From Bacillota bacterium (lineage in GTDB: Bacteria > Bacillota > Clostridia > Christensenellales > CAG-138), in NCBI GenBank assembly GCA_023390655.1, contig JAEWCL010000021.1, forward strand, positions 62,001 through 126,000: 64,000 nt of DNA, given 5' to 3'. This document shows positions 7,638 to 15,552 of the stretch, in pieces. The notes under the pieces are model-generated. The model was not told where the DNA came from, did no database searches, and worked only from the letters and a program-made list of their open reading frames with translations. The translations under genes and the position numbers were made by a program. The stretch's first letter is position 1. Each line of letters opens with the position of its first letter.

Positions 7638-9485
7638 TTAGCTGATCTTGATCCCGATGATCTTCGGGCTGTCGCCGGAACCGGAGACGCCGCGGGTACC
7701 TACTACCAGGTAATCGCCGAACACGGCGGGGGTAGACTCAATGCGGGATCCCATGTCGATCTCGGTGAGCACCTTGCCGGTGCGCGCATCGTGCATGCGC
7801 ATCATGCCGTTGCGGTCGCACTGGATCACATAGGCGTTTTCGTCCTTGTCATAAATGACCACGGGAGAGCTCCAGTAATCGCGGTACTGCTCATAGCGCC
7901 ATACCTCTTCGCCGGTCTCCTTGTTGTAAGCAATCAGCCTGCCGCCGTTGCCCTTCTTCTCTTCCCCGTTCTCCGTATAGGTCACGGGGACGAGCGTGGC
8001 GTTGTAGATCACAAGGTCGCTGATGTTGCCGTGGCCCACGTGCGGCGTTGTGAGCGTACCGCCGTTGCTGGAGGTATTGCCATAGCGCGCATCCCATTCG
8101 TTTTCCCAGATGATCTTGCCGGTCAGGCCATCGATCTTGCGGTGGTAACTCTTGCCCCCGCCCGCGGCTTTCGCGCCGGGCTGCTTATCCACCTCGTTGG
8201 CGGTATAGAGATAGAAGGTCTGGTTCTTGACATCCTCTTCAAGGACGAGGGAGGTATCGCTGTCGTCCGTGACGTCCACCACGTATTGGAGCTTTAAGGT
8301 GTTGAGGTCCAGGCACTGGAGCCTGCCGCCGTTGTCCGTAAAGAACGCGTAGTTGCGGAACGCGGCAACCGAGTTCTCAATGCCCACCCAGCGCTTGTTG
8401 TCTTCTTCGGCGAAGCCGTAGCCGTCGCCCTTATAACGGTATTTTTGCAGCGGACCTGGGTTGACGGAGACAGTACCCGCCGCCGCATCAAAGCTGGAGT
8501 TGAGCTTGAAGGTGTAGAAAATGCCGTTTTCGCCCGGGGCAATGATGGTATCCGTCGCGGCGTTGACGAGCGCGCTCGAATCATAGGCCTGCCAGCCGCG
8601 GTAGGAGAAAGAATCCTTGCCGCCAAACTTCCACACTACCTTGTTCTGGATCAGGTCGATGATGCGGAACCATGCGCCGGATACCCCGTCCTCGGTACTG
8701 GTGATGCCCTGCCCGGTATAGAGCAGCGGATAGCCGCGCGGGTCGAGCGAAGCCGTGCCCTTTGTCACCACGCCAAGCTTGATCGGATCGCGCGTGGGCT
8801 TGCCGCTTTCAAGCTCCAGGAAGTAGATGTGGCCGTCCATCGTCGTGTAGATGACTTCCACAAACCCGTCCTTGTTTTTAAATTCATCGTATACGCCCAA
8901 TACCTTGCGGGTTTCCGCGGGCCATTCCACGATGACGGGCATACCCGTCCAGCCGGTGCCCGTCCAGGTGCCCATGGAGGTGTTGAGCGAGCCGATGCTC
9001 TTATCCCATATGCGGGTAAAGGATTTTTCTACCACATTCTGCGTGCCGTAGGTGAAGGTGTTGCGGTAGTTGTTGCCGCCGAACGTGAGAATGCCGGGCA
9101 GCGCCGTAAAGGATTGATCGTCCCCAAAACGCATGTCCTCCCCGCGGTCAAACGTATTGGTTTCCTGCCCGTCGATCAAGAGGCCGGTCGTAAAGCCGAA
9201 GTTTGCGGGGTTTGCCTCCTCTACGGGCGCTATCGCAAGATCCGGCGCCAAGGTCGGCACAGGGGTAGGCGTGGGGGATGTTTCCGGCAAAACCTCGCTG
9301 CCGGGAGAAGCTGCCGGGGGCTTGGGCAGCACGCTATCAAGCGGGCCTTCCTCGCCGGTCAAAAGCTGTATGCCGATAAGCACAACCACAATGATTGCGC
9401 AAAGCAAAATCAAAAACAGCAAAAAGCGTCTCCAGTTTACGGTGACCCCACGGCGGGTCTGCCGCCCTTTACGGCCTCTTTTCAT
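7638..9485 (-). CDS. Membrane-anchored PQQ-like beta-propeller protein
   Basis: This 615-residue protein has a basic N-terminus, one membrane anchor (about 20-42), a Thr/Pro-rich linker (SPTPTPVPTLAPD) and a long extracellular region of beta-propeller blades. The blades show the recurring W-x-x-x-(L/I/V)-x-x-G-x-(I/V) pattern, for example GKIIWENEWDARYGN, GEEVWRYEQY and ARTGKVLTEIDMGS. The fold suits protein scaffolding or ligand binding; no catalytic site was found, and PQQ itself is not necessarily bound. The ATG has GGAGGGA upstream. Its linker type recurs in the NlpC/P60 and lipoprotein genes of this window. Confidence 0.8.
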   Translation of the reverse strand: MKRGRKGRQTRRGVTVNWRRFLLFLILLCAIIVVVLIGIQLLTGEEGPLDSVLPKPPAASPGSEVLPETSPTPTPVPTLAPDLAIAPVEEANPANFGFTTGLLIDGQETNTFDRGEDMRFGDDQSFTALPGILTFGGNNYRNTFTYGTQNVVEKSFTRIWDKSIGSLNTSMGTWTGTGWTGMPVIVEWPAETRKVLGVYDEFKNKDGFVEVIYTTMDGHIYFLELESGKPTRDPIKLGVVTKGTASLDPRGYPLLYTGQGITSTEDGVSGAWFRIIDLIQNKVVWKFGGKDSFSYRGWQAYDSSALVNAATDTIIAPGENGIFYTFKLNSSFDAAAGTVSVNPGPLQKYRYKGDGYGFAEEDNKRWVGIENSVAAFRNYAFFTDNGGRLQCLDLNTLKLQYVVDVTDDSDTSLVLEEDVKNQTFYLYTANEVDKQPGAKAAGGGKSYHRKIDGLTGKIIWENEWDARYGNTSSNGGTLTTPHVGHGNISDLVIYNATLVPVTYTENGEEKKGNGGRLIAYNKETGEEVWRYEQYRDYWSSPVVIYDKDENAYVIQCDRNGMMRMHDARTGKVLTEIDMGSRIESTPAVFGDYLVVGTRGVSGSGDSPKIIGIKIS

Positions 9486-9536
9486 GCACGTCCCTCCTTA
9501 TGAAACGGAAAAAATCGGAAAGGCAGGTGCCTTTCG

Positions 9537-10412
9537 TTATCCGTTGGTTGCGTTTTCATAATACCGTATCAGCGCCTGCGTGCCAAGGTCTTCTAGCCCT
9601 TCGTCGCAAAGCTCGCTGTACATGGCGGCCACAATTCCCAGCACCGGCAGCATAATGCCGCCCTCCCCGGCTTCATCAAGCGCGATATTCATATCTTTTA
9701 CAAAATGCTTGATGTAGAAACCGGCGGCGTTATCGCCTGTGAGCATTTTCGGCCCATTGTTTGTGAGCTGCCAGCTGCCGGCAGCGCCGCCGCTGATCGC
9801 CTGCAGCACGGCCTTTGCGTCAAGCCCTGCCGTCTTTGCATAGGCAACCGCTTCGCTCACGCCCGCGATAGCGCCTGCGATGGCGATCTGGTTCGCCATT
9901 TTGGTATGCTGCCCCGCGCCTGCGCCGCCGATGCGGGAAACGCCTTTGCCCATTGCTTCAAACAGCGGCAGCGCGCGGAAAAAGGCGTCTTCATCGCCGC
10001 CCGCCATAATGGACAGCATGGCGTTTCTTGCCCCTGCGTCCCCGCCGGAAACGGGCGCGTCGAGCGCATGCATGTCGCGTGCGCGCGCTTCCTCATAGAT
10101 GCGCCGGGCAAGCCTCGGGCTGCTTGTCGTCATATCGATAAGTATGGTGCCCGGCTTTGCGCCAAAAAACAGGCCGTCCGCGCCAAAGTACGTTTCTTCC
10201 ACATCCTTCGGGTAGCCGACGATGGTAATGGCAAATTCCGCCTCTTCCACGCAGGCGGCGGGCGTATCCCTCCAGACGGCGCCCTTTTGCAGCAGCGGTG
10301 CCGCTTTCTCCCTTGTGCGGTTGTACACAAAGAGCGCATGCCCCGCGTCCAGCAAGTGGCCCGCCATGGCAGCGCCCATGATGCCCGTACCGATAAAGGC
10401 AATCTTGGACAC
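9537..10412 (-). CDS. NAD(P)-dependent beta-hydroxyacid dehydrogenase (GarR/MmsB family)
   Basis: The 291-residue protein has the N-terminal dinucleotide-binding motif FIGTGIMGAAMAGHL (6-20), the substrate loop DAPVSGGDAGA (118-128) and the catalytic lysine Lys171 in GAGQHTKMANQI. Family members oxidise 3-hydroxyisobutyrate, reduce tartronate semialdehyde or act on related acids; the exact substrate is not visible. The start is a GTG at 10410-10412 preceded by GGGGAGGTG. It lies downstream of the NlpC/P60 gene on the same strand but with a terminator in between. Confidence 0.9.
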   Translation of the reverse strand: MSKIAFIGTGIMGAAMAGHLLDAGHALFVYNRTREKAAPLLQKGAVWRDTPAACVEEAEFAITIVGYPKDVEETYFGADGLFFGAKPGTILIDMTTSSPRLARRIYEEARARDMHALDAPVSGGDAGARNAMLSIMAGGDEDAFFRALPLFEAMGKGVSRIGGAGAGQHTKMANQIAIAGAIAGVSEAVAYAKTAGLDAKAVLQAISGGAAGSWQLTNNGPKMLTGDNAAGFYIKHFVKDMNIALDEAGEGGIMLPVLGIVAAMYSELCDEGLEDLGTQALIRYYENATNG

Positions 10413-10530
10413 AGAAAAGCACCTCCCCAGTCATTGTATTGATACAAATGCGCGCTTCGCTTTATTGGCAGCGCGCATCCGCAGGATAAGCGGCAGGCAG
10501 TGGAAAATATTTCCCATCCAAAACGCTTTG

Positions 10531-10570
10531 AAAAAGGACGGCAGGCGCTGTGAGCGCACCCGTCCTTTTT
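10531..10570 (-). terminator. Intrinsic terminator of the NlpC/P60 gene
   Basis: On the reverse strand a long stem (AAAAAGGACGG / CCGTCCTTTTT) with an inner GCGCT/AGCGC hairpin ends in a T-run. A second GC-rich inverted repeat (CGCGGCGGA / TCCGCCGCG, 10591-10619) lies closer to the gene. Confidence 0.7.
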
Positions 10571-10637
10571 GCTGGAAAAACACAGTCAATCGCGGCGGAA
10601 GAAAAAGGCCTCCGCCGCGTGAAAACCGTTTTCAGGG

Positions 10638-11840
10638 TTACCAGGGCCTCCGGGCGTTGACAAAGTGGCTCTTCCAGTAAGAAGTGTTGATGGAGCGGCG
10701 TACCACCTTGCCGTTTGCGGAGGATGCGTCCACCATTTCGCCGCCGCCGATGTAGATACCCACGTGGCCGACCTTGCTCTTGGAGTTGTTGTAGAAGAAG
10801 ATCAGGTCGCCCTTCTTCAGGTCCGAGTAACTCTTGATATTCTGCCAGTCGCTGACCTTGGAATATCCGGCCGCGTTGAGCCTTCTGCGGTTGGAGCCCG
10901 CCTCTTTGAGGCAGTAATGCACAAGGCCGGAGCAGTCAAAGGAGTTCGGCCCTTCGTTGCCGAGGATGTACTTATCGCCCAGCTGCTTCTTCGCGGTTGC
11001 AATCATTGTGTCGATATTGGCCTTGCTCCGCGCTTCCTTGGCCAGGGTCGGGCTTTGCTTCGCGTCGTCGGAGTTGATCATGTCAAAAGTCTTCTGTCCG
11101 GCCTTGCCATCTACATGCAGGCCGTTTTGCTTCTGGAAGGCCTTGACGGCTTCAATGGTTTCCGTGCCGTAATAGCCCGTGATCTTGGAAAGATAGCCGA
11201 GCGATTTTAACTGGCGCTGGAAGTTGTCCACATCCGTACCGCTGGTGCCTTCAAGCAGCGTGTACTTCTGCGCCTCACTGGAATAAATGAGTGCAAGCGT
11301 ATTCGCGCCCGCAATGCCGTCCTGCTGCAAATTGTGTTGCCGCTGGAAGAGCTGTACGGCGTATTTCGTGGCGGGACCAAAGTGCTGCGTCGGTTCGTCG
11401 ATATCAAGATACCCGAGGTCCATCAAGCGGTTTTGCAGATTTGTCACCTCTTCGCTGTCCGCAACGCCCTCATACAGCGTCGGATCCGGCGTGGGCGTGG
11501 GAACGGGGGTAGCTTCCGGGGTGGGCTCGGGCGTTGCTGCGGGAAGCTCCAGCACGGTATTCTGCGCGTCGGTACCCGGATTGGCGGGGCCGCCTGCAAG
11601 CACGATGGGCGCGTTTGCCGCCCTGCTTGCGGATGCTGTCTTAGGCGGTGCAGCCAACAGTAAAACCACGCCGGCGATCATGCCTGCTGCTACCACGCCC
11701 GCGGTCACGCGGCCTGCGGGGCGGAGCGCCATGAGCGCGCTCCTGATGCGCAGGATCAGCCTTGCAAAAGCGCGCGCCAAATGATAGCCGGTGCGTTGCA
11801 GTGGGCTCAGGCGGGTGCGCCTGCGGCGTTTATAGGCCAT
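10638..11840 (-). CDS. NlpC/P60 cell-wall hydrolase with two peptidoglycan-binding domains
   Basis: The 400-residue protein carries a basic start, a membrane segment (about 45-64), a TPEPTPEATPVPTPTP linker, two PG_binding_1 domains (about 130-187 and 200-257) and an NlpC/P60 domain (about 275-400). Nucleophile Cys303 is in NSFDCSGLVHYC and His359 is in KVGHVGIYIG. It should cut peptide stems of peptidoglycan outside the membrane. The ATG at 11838-11840 follows AAAGGAGGACGC; a longer frame starting at 11936 would cross this site. The upstream segment is either an uncleaved anchor or a long signal peptide. Confidence 0.9.
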   Translation of the reverse strand: MAYKRRRRTRLSPLQRTGYHLARAFARLILRIRSALMALRPAGRVTAGVVAAGMIAGVVLLLAAPPKTASASRAANAPIVLAGGPANPGTDAQNTVLELPAATPEPTPEATPVPTPTPDPTLYEGVADSEEVTNLQNRLMDLGYLDIDEPTQHFGPATKYAVQLFQRQHNLQQDGIAGANTLALIYSSEAQKYTLLEGTSGTDVDNFQRQLKSLGYLSKITGYYGTETIEAVKAFQKQNGLHVDGKAGQKTFDMINSDDAKQSPTLAKEARSKANIDTMIATAKKQLGDKYILGNEGPNSFDCSGLVHYCLKEAGSNRRRLNAAGYSKVSDWQNIKSYSDLKKGDLIFFYNNSKSKVGHVGIYIGGGEMVDASSANGKVVRRSINTSYWKSHFVNARRPW

Positions 11841-12032
11841 GCGTCCTCCTTTGTAGGTTGAAAGGATCATGCAAGTGTTGCATTTCTTTTTGTATATTCT
11901 GATTTTCATTCTATCCTTTTTTTCGACATGAGGCAATGCGCTCTAAAATTTGTTTATTTCCTATTCATATTTTCTTTATACGTTGCCGGGGTTTTGCCTT
12001 TTTTGGTACGGCCGGCCGCTTGCCGAAACTCC

Positions 12033-12061
12033 TTGACAAACGGCTGCGCTTTTAGCATACT
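12033..12061 (+). promoter_or_regulatory. Promoter of the glyQS T-box leader
   Basis: TTGACA at 12033-12038 and CATACT at 12056-12061 have a 17-bp spacer. Transcription would begin near 12068, at the 5' edge of the T-box leader. Confidence 0.7.
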
Positions 12062-12067
12062 AATGCT

Positions 12068-12273
12068 ACAAACGTATACGGCGCAGATGGGAATACGCGC
12101 GTTTTTTTACAACTGTTTTGAGCGAGCCGGGGAAGGTGCAAGCCTGGCGGCAGTAAAACGTGTCTGGCGGCCCGGAGCCGGTTTGGGTGTGAAAGTGGGC
12201 GGCAGCTTGCCGCCAAAAAGGGTGGAACCGCGAGCGATGCCTCGTCCCTTTAGTGGGATGCGGGCATTTTTTT
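12068..12273 (+). promoter_or_regulatory. T-box leader controlling glyQS
   Basis: The T-box sequence AAGGGTGGAACCGCG is at 12218-12232. It is followed by a terminator helix (ATGCC... / ...GGGCAT) and a run of seven T at 12267-12273. Upstream, GAGCGAGCCGGGG and GGTGCAAG resemble the stem I kink-turn and distal loop. Only about 150 nt precede the T-box, which fits the short glycine-type T-boxes without stem II. Uncharged tRNA-Gly should stabilise the antiterminator. I could not place the specifier codon with certainty; GGC triplets occur near 12173. Confidence 0.88.
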
Positions 12274-12283
12274 ATGTCACCAA

Positions 12284-12500
12284 AATGCCCTTTGGGCATT
12301 TTAGTGAAGAAGTACCTACTGTACAGAAACAACCTGTGCCTGCGGCACGGGCGGCTGTTTCTGCAAGGAAGCCTTGCTATGCAAGGCATTCCGCCGCCAC
12401 CGTACACGCCGCTGGCGGCGGTTGGAGGCCGGCAGGGGATTGCGATCCCCCGCACCCCTAAGGGAGTAGGGGCGAATTGGATTCGCACGAACGAAAATGT
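12284..12500 (+). repeat. Hairpin-rich insert between the glyQS T-box and its coding region
   Basis: Between the T-box terminator and glyQS lie several inverted repeats: AAAATGCCC / GGGCATTTT, GTGCC / GGCAC, AAACAGCC-like arms, GCAAGG / CCTTGC and GGGGATTGCGATCCCC. No open reading frame with a ribosome binding site was found. It lengthens the leader by about 270 nt. Confidence 0.5.
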
Positions 12501-12553
12501 CGGTTGACTTTTGTAAAAACTGAAAAACAGATCATATAGGAGGAAGCGACAAA

Positions 12554-13939
12554 ATGGAAAAGACCATGGAAAAGATCGTGGCGTTGTGCAAGAACCGCGG
12601 GTTCATCTTCCCCGGCTCCGAAATCTACGGGGGGTTGGCGAACGCGTGGGACTACGGCCCGCTGGGCGTGGAGTATAAAAACAACGTCAAGCGCGCCTGG
12701 TGGCGCAAGTTCGTGCAGGAAAGCCCCTACAACGTGGGCATCGACGCGGCGATCCTCATGAACCCGCAGGTGTGGGTGGCCTCCGGCCACGTGGGCGGCT
12801 TCTCCGATCCGCTCATGGACTGCAAGGCCTGCAAAGCGCGCTTCCGCGCGGATAAGCTTATTGAGGACTATGCACATGAGCACAGCCTTGATGTACACCC
12901 GGATGGCTGGAACAACGCGCAGATGGAAGACTACATCAAGAGCCAGGACATCGCCTGCCCCGAATGCGGCAAGAAGGAGTTTACCTCCATCCGCAAATTC
13001 AACCTCATGTTCAAGACCTTCCAGGGTGTGACGGAGGACAGCTCCTCCGAGCTGTTCCTGCGTCCCGAAACTGCGCAGGGCATGTTTGTCAACTTCAAGA
13101 ACGTACAGCGTACCACGAGAAAGAAGATTCCCTTCGGCATCGCGCAGGTCGGAAAATCCTTCCGCAACGAAATTACGCCGGGCAACTTCACGTTCCGCAC
13201 GCGTGAGTTTGAGCAGATGGAGCTGGAGTTCTTCTGCGAGCCGGGCACGGACTTGGAATGGTACGAATACTGGAAGAACTTCTGCAAAAACTGGCTGCTT
13301 GCTTTGGGTATGAAGGAAGAAAACATGCGCTTAAGGGAGCACGAGAAGGAAGAACTCTCCCACTACTCCAAGGGCACCACGGATATCGAGTTCCTCTTCC
13401 CGTTCGGATGGGGTGAGCTTTGGGGCATTGCGGACCGTACGGACTTTGACTTAAAGCAGCACGCCAAGCATTCGGGCGAAAACATGGAATATGTGGACCC
13501 GTACGACAACCAGAAGAAGTATGTCCCCTACTGCGTGGAGCCGGCGCTCGGCGCCGACCGCGTGGCGCTCGCCTTCCTCTGCGACGCGTATGATGAGGAA
13601 ACGCTCGAAGGCGGGGACGTGCGCACCGTGCTCAGGCTCCACCCCGCGCTTGCGCCCTACAAGGCCGCTATCCTGCCGCTGCAGAAAAAGCTCGGTGAAA
13701 AGGCGCAGGAAGTCTACGCAAAGCTTAGTAAGCACTGCATGGTGGAGTATGATGAAAGCGGCGCGATCGGCCGCAGGTACCGCAGGCAGGATGAAATCGG
13801 CACGCCCATGTGCATCACGGTGGATTTCGATACGCTTGAGGACGATACCGTCACCGTGCGCGACAGGGATACCATGCAGCAGATTCGCCTGCCCATTTCG
13901 GAGCTTCCCGCCTACGTCATGGCGAAGACGGAGTTCTAA
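12554..13939 (+). CDS. glyQS: Glycyl-tRNA synthetase, single-chain alpha2 type
   Basis: The 461-residue class II enzyme attaches glycine to tRNA-Gly. It starts MEKTMEKIVALCKNRGFIFPGSEIYGG, shows the motif 2 region FRNEITPGNFTFRTREFEQMELEFF and the C-terminal anticodon-binding domain (from about 355). A CPECG pair near residue 136 (with earlier CKAC) suggests a zinc site. It is the archaeal/eukaryal-like alpha2 form used by many Gram-positives, not the GlyQ/GlyS tetramer. AGGAGG lies upstream of the ATG; a second in-frame ATG follows four codons later. Expression is under the T-box leader. Confidence 0.96.
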   Translation: MEKTMEKIVALCKNRGFIFPGSEIYGGLANAWDYGPLGVEYKNNVKRAWWRKFVQESPYNVGIDAAILMNPQVWVASGHVGGFSDPLMDCKACKARFRADKLIEDYAHEHSLDVHPDGWNNAQMEDYIKSQDIACPECGKKEFTSIRKFNLMFKTFQGVTEDSSSELFLRPETAQGMFVNFKNVQRTTRKKIPFGIAQVGKSFRNEITPGNFTFRTREFEQMELEFFCEPGTDLEWYEYWKNFCKNWLLALGMKEENMRLREHEKEELSHYSKGTTDIEFLFPFGWGELWGIADRTDFDLKQHAKHSGENMEYVDPYDNQKKYVPYCVEPALGADRVALAFLCDAYDEETLEGGDVRTVLRLHPALAPYKAAILPLQKKLGEKAQEVYAKLSKHCMVEYDESGAIGRRYRRQDEIGTPMCITVDFDTLEDDTVTVRDRDTMQQIRLPISELPAYVMAKTEF

Positions 13940-13961
13940 AAAAACAACACAATGTGGAACA

Positions 13962-13992
13962 AAGCGCCGGGGGTTCCCCCCGGCGCTGTTTT
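13962..13992 (+). terminator. Intrinsic terminator of glyQS
   Basis: AGCGCCGGGGG and CCCCCGGCGCT form an 11-bp stem with loop TTC, followed by GTTTTT. Confidence 0.85.
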
Positions 13993-14211
13993 TCATCAAT
14001 CCAATACAGCATCCGGCAATATCCCGTACCGTATCCGGGCTTACGGTAATGCGAGTTACGATGGATTTTCCTGCAGATTTTCGGAAGGCTTTCTCTTTTC
14101 CTGTCAACCGGCCCTGTGTTTCATGGGCTTTTTGCTACATTACAAATAAACAAGAACAACCCCCTTCTTTTCGGGAAGGGGATACGATACAAAGGATGGG
14201 AGGCTACGGAT

Positions 14212-14814
14212 ATGACCTGGATCGCTGGCGTGATTGCCATACTCATAGGGCTTGTGGCCTGCTTTTACGGCTACCGGATGTTTCGCGTCTGGCTTGCCGT
14301 TGCGGGCTTTATCGGCGGCGCTTATTTTGGGGAGGCACTGGGCAGGGCGGCCCTTCCGGGGGATGTCTGGCCGGTCATACTCGCCATAGCGCTAGGACTT
14401 GTGTTTGCGTTGATCGCATACTTCGTTTACCGGCTTGGCGTCATCCTCACAGGCGCGGTGCTGGGCGCTGCCCTTGTCAACCTGCTGCTTACAGGATGGA
14501 GCGGACTTCCCGCCACCTGGCCGGTTATCGTCGGCGCGGTGCTCGGGGCGATATTGGCAAGCATCTTCATCAAGCCCTATATCATTATCGGCAGTTCCTT
14601 TAATGGCGCATATCTTGCGGTGCTCGGGATTTATTCGATCGCGGTCGTGCGCGATCTAAGTAAAGCGCAGCTTTTTGCACCCGGCGGCCTACCCTGGTAT
14701 GTGCTTGTTGGCATCTTCATCTTGACCGCCTTGGGCGTCATGGTTCAGTTTGGCATCAACAAGGGACGGGAACTTGGGGATATCGGAAAGAAAAAGCCGC
14801 CTTCGGGCGAATAA
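14212..14814 (+). CDS. DUF4203-type polytopic membrane protein
   Basis: This 200-residue protein is almost entirely hydrophobic, with about six or seven membrane segments rich in Gly and Ala (for example IAGVIAILIGLVACFYGYRM near the start), and a short basic tail ending GKKKPPSGE. The organisation resembles the DUF4203/TMEM198-like family, whose role is not known. The start at 14212 follows GGGAGG; a longer frame from 14116 has no such site. It appears to be a single gene ended by the hairpin at 14852. Confidence 0.7.
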   Translation: MTWIAGVIAILIGLVACFYGYRMFRVWLAVAGFIGGAYFGEALGRAALPGDVWPVILAIALGLVFALIAYFVYRLGVILTGAVLGAALVNLLLTGWSGLPATWPVIVGAVLGAILASIFIKPYIIIGSSFNGAYLAVLGIYSIAVVRDLSKAQLFAPGGLPWYVLVGIFILTALGVMVQFGINKGRELGDIGKKKPPSGE

Positions 14815-14851
14815 CAGCATTGTGCCCCAAAGCGCCGTCCCATATCGCAGG

Positions 14852-14881
14852 AAAGCCCCGCGCGTCATGCGCGGGGCTTTC
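14852..14881 (+). terminator. Intrinsic terminator after the DUF4203 gene
   Basis: AAAGCCCCGCGC and GCGCGGGGCTTT make a 12-bp stem with a short loop and a short T-run. Confidence 0.7.
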
Positions 14882-14959
14882 ATACGGTACGGCGTGGTAA
14901 AAACGGCGTGGGTGCGGTATACTGTGTTCAGAAGGACAAAGGAAAGGCAGGCTGTTGCC

Positions 14960-15541
14960 ATGAACCCGATCATTGAAAACATCGTCACCAGAAGGAGCAT
15001 CCGCAGCTACCTGGACAAGCCCATCGCACCCGAAATACTCGGAGAAATCCTACGCGCCGCCAGCTATGCGCCAAGCGCCATGGGCATGCAAACCAGACGC
15101 ATGACGGCCATCCAGGGAAGAGAGGGCATCAAAAAAGTAAACGACGCCATCAGGGAGGCGCTACGGTCCATCCCCATTACGGAAAAGACCAATCCCTACA
15201 TCATCAGCCTCATTGAAAAAGCGCAGTCGCCTGATTCTGAATTTTTATACGGCGCGCCCGCATATGTGATCATCACGGACGAGGAAAGCAACCTGAGCGC
15301 CATGGCGGATTCCACGCTGGCGGCGGGATGTTTGATGCTTGCGGCACATGCGTACGGCATCGGCTCCTGCTGGCTCAATCAGGTGCCAGGTATGACACAA
15401 CTCCCGCCGATCAAGGCGCTGCTCCGGGAGCTTGGCCTTCCGGAAGAGCACCGCGCATACAGCTCCATTGTACTTGGCTACGCCGCGGGAGAGCTCCCTG
15501 AGGCCGCGGAGCGCAAGGACCGGGTAACAATCATCGGCTAG
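14960..15541 (+). CDS. Nitroreductase family FMN-dependent oxidoreductase
   Basis: The 193-residue protein begins MNPIIENIVTRRSIRSYLDK, with the RRSIR phosphate-binding signature of FMN nitroreductases, followed by PSAMGMQTRR and the C-terminal VLGYAAGELPE motif. Family members are homodimers that reduce nitro compounds, quinones or flavins with NAD(P)H. The start at 14960 has AAAGGAAAGG upstream; a frame reaching back to 14750 overlaps the previous gene. TATACT at 14918-14923 may be its -10. It converges on addA with 11 bp between stops. Confidence 0.9.
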   Translation: MNPIIENIVTRRSIRSYLDKPIAPEILGEILRAASYAPSAMGMQTRRMTAIQGREGIKKVNDAIREALRSIPITEKTNPYIISLIEKAQSPDSEFLYGAPAYVIITDEESNLSAMADSTLAAGCLMLAAHAYGIGSCWLNQVPGMTQLPPIKALLRELGLPEEHRAYSSIVLGYAAGELPEAAERKDRVTIIG

Positions 15542-15552
15542 CCAAAAGCGGC

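Noticed and set aside
12068..12273. tRNA gene
   Set aside because: The folded-looking leader has no cloverleaf or TTCRA arm; it is the T-box.
11928..12461. 177-codon frame across the glyQS leader
   Set aside because: It runs through the promoter, T-box and terminator of glyQS and has no ribosome binding site.
12504..12538. Second glyQS promoter from TTGACT at 12504
   Set aside because: The only -10-like sequence (CATATA) is 23 bp away, too far for a normal promoter.
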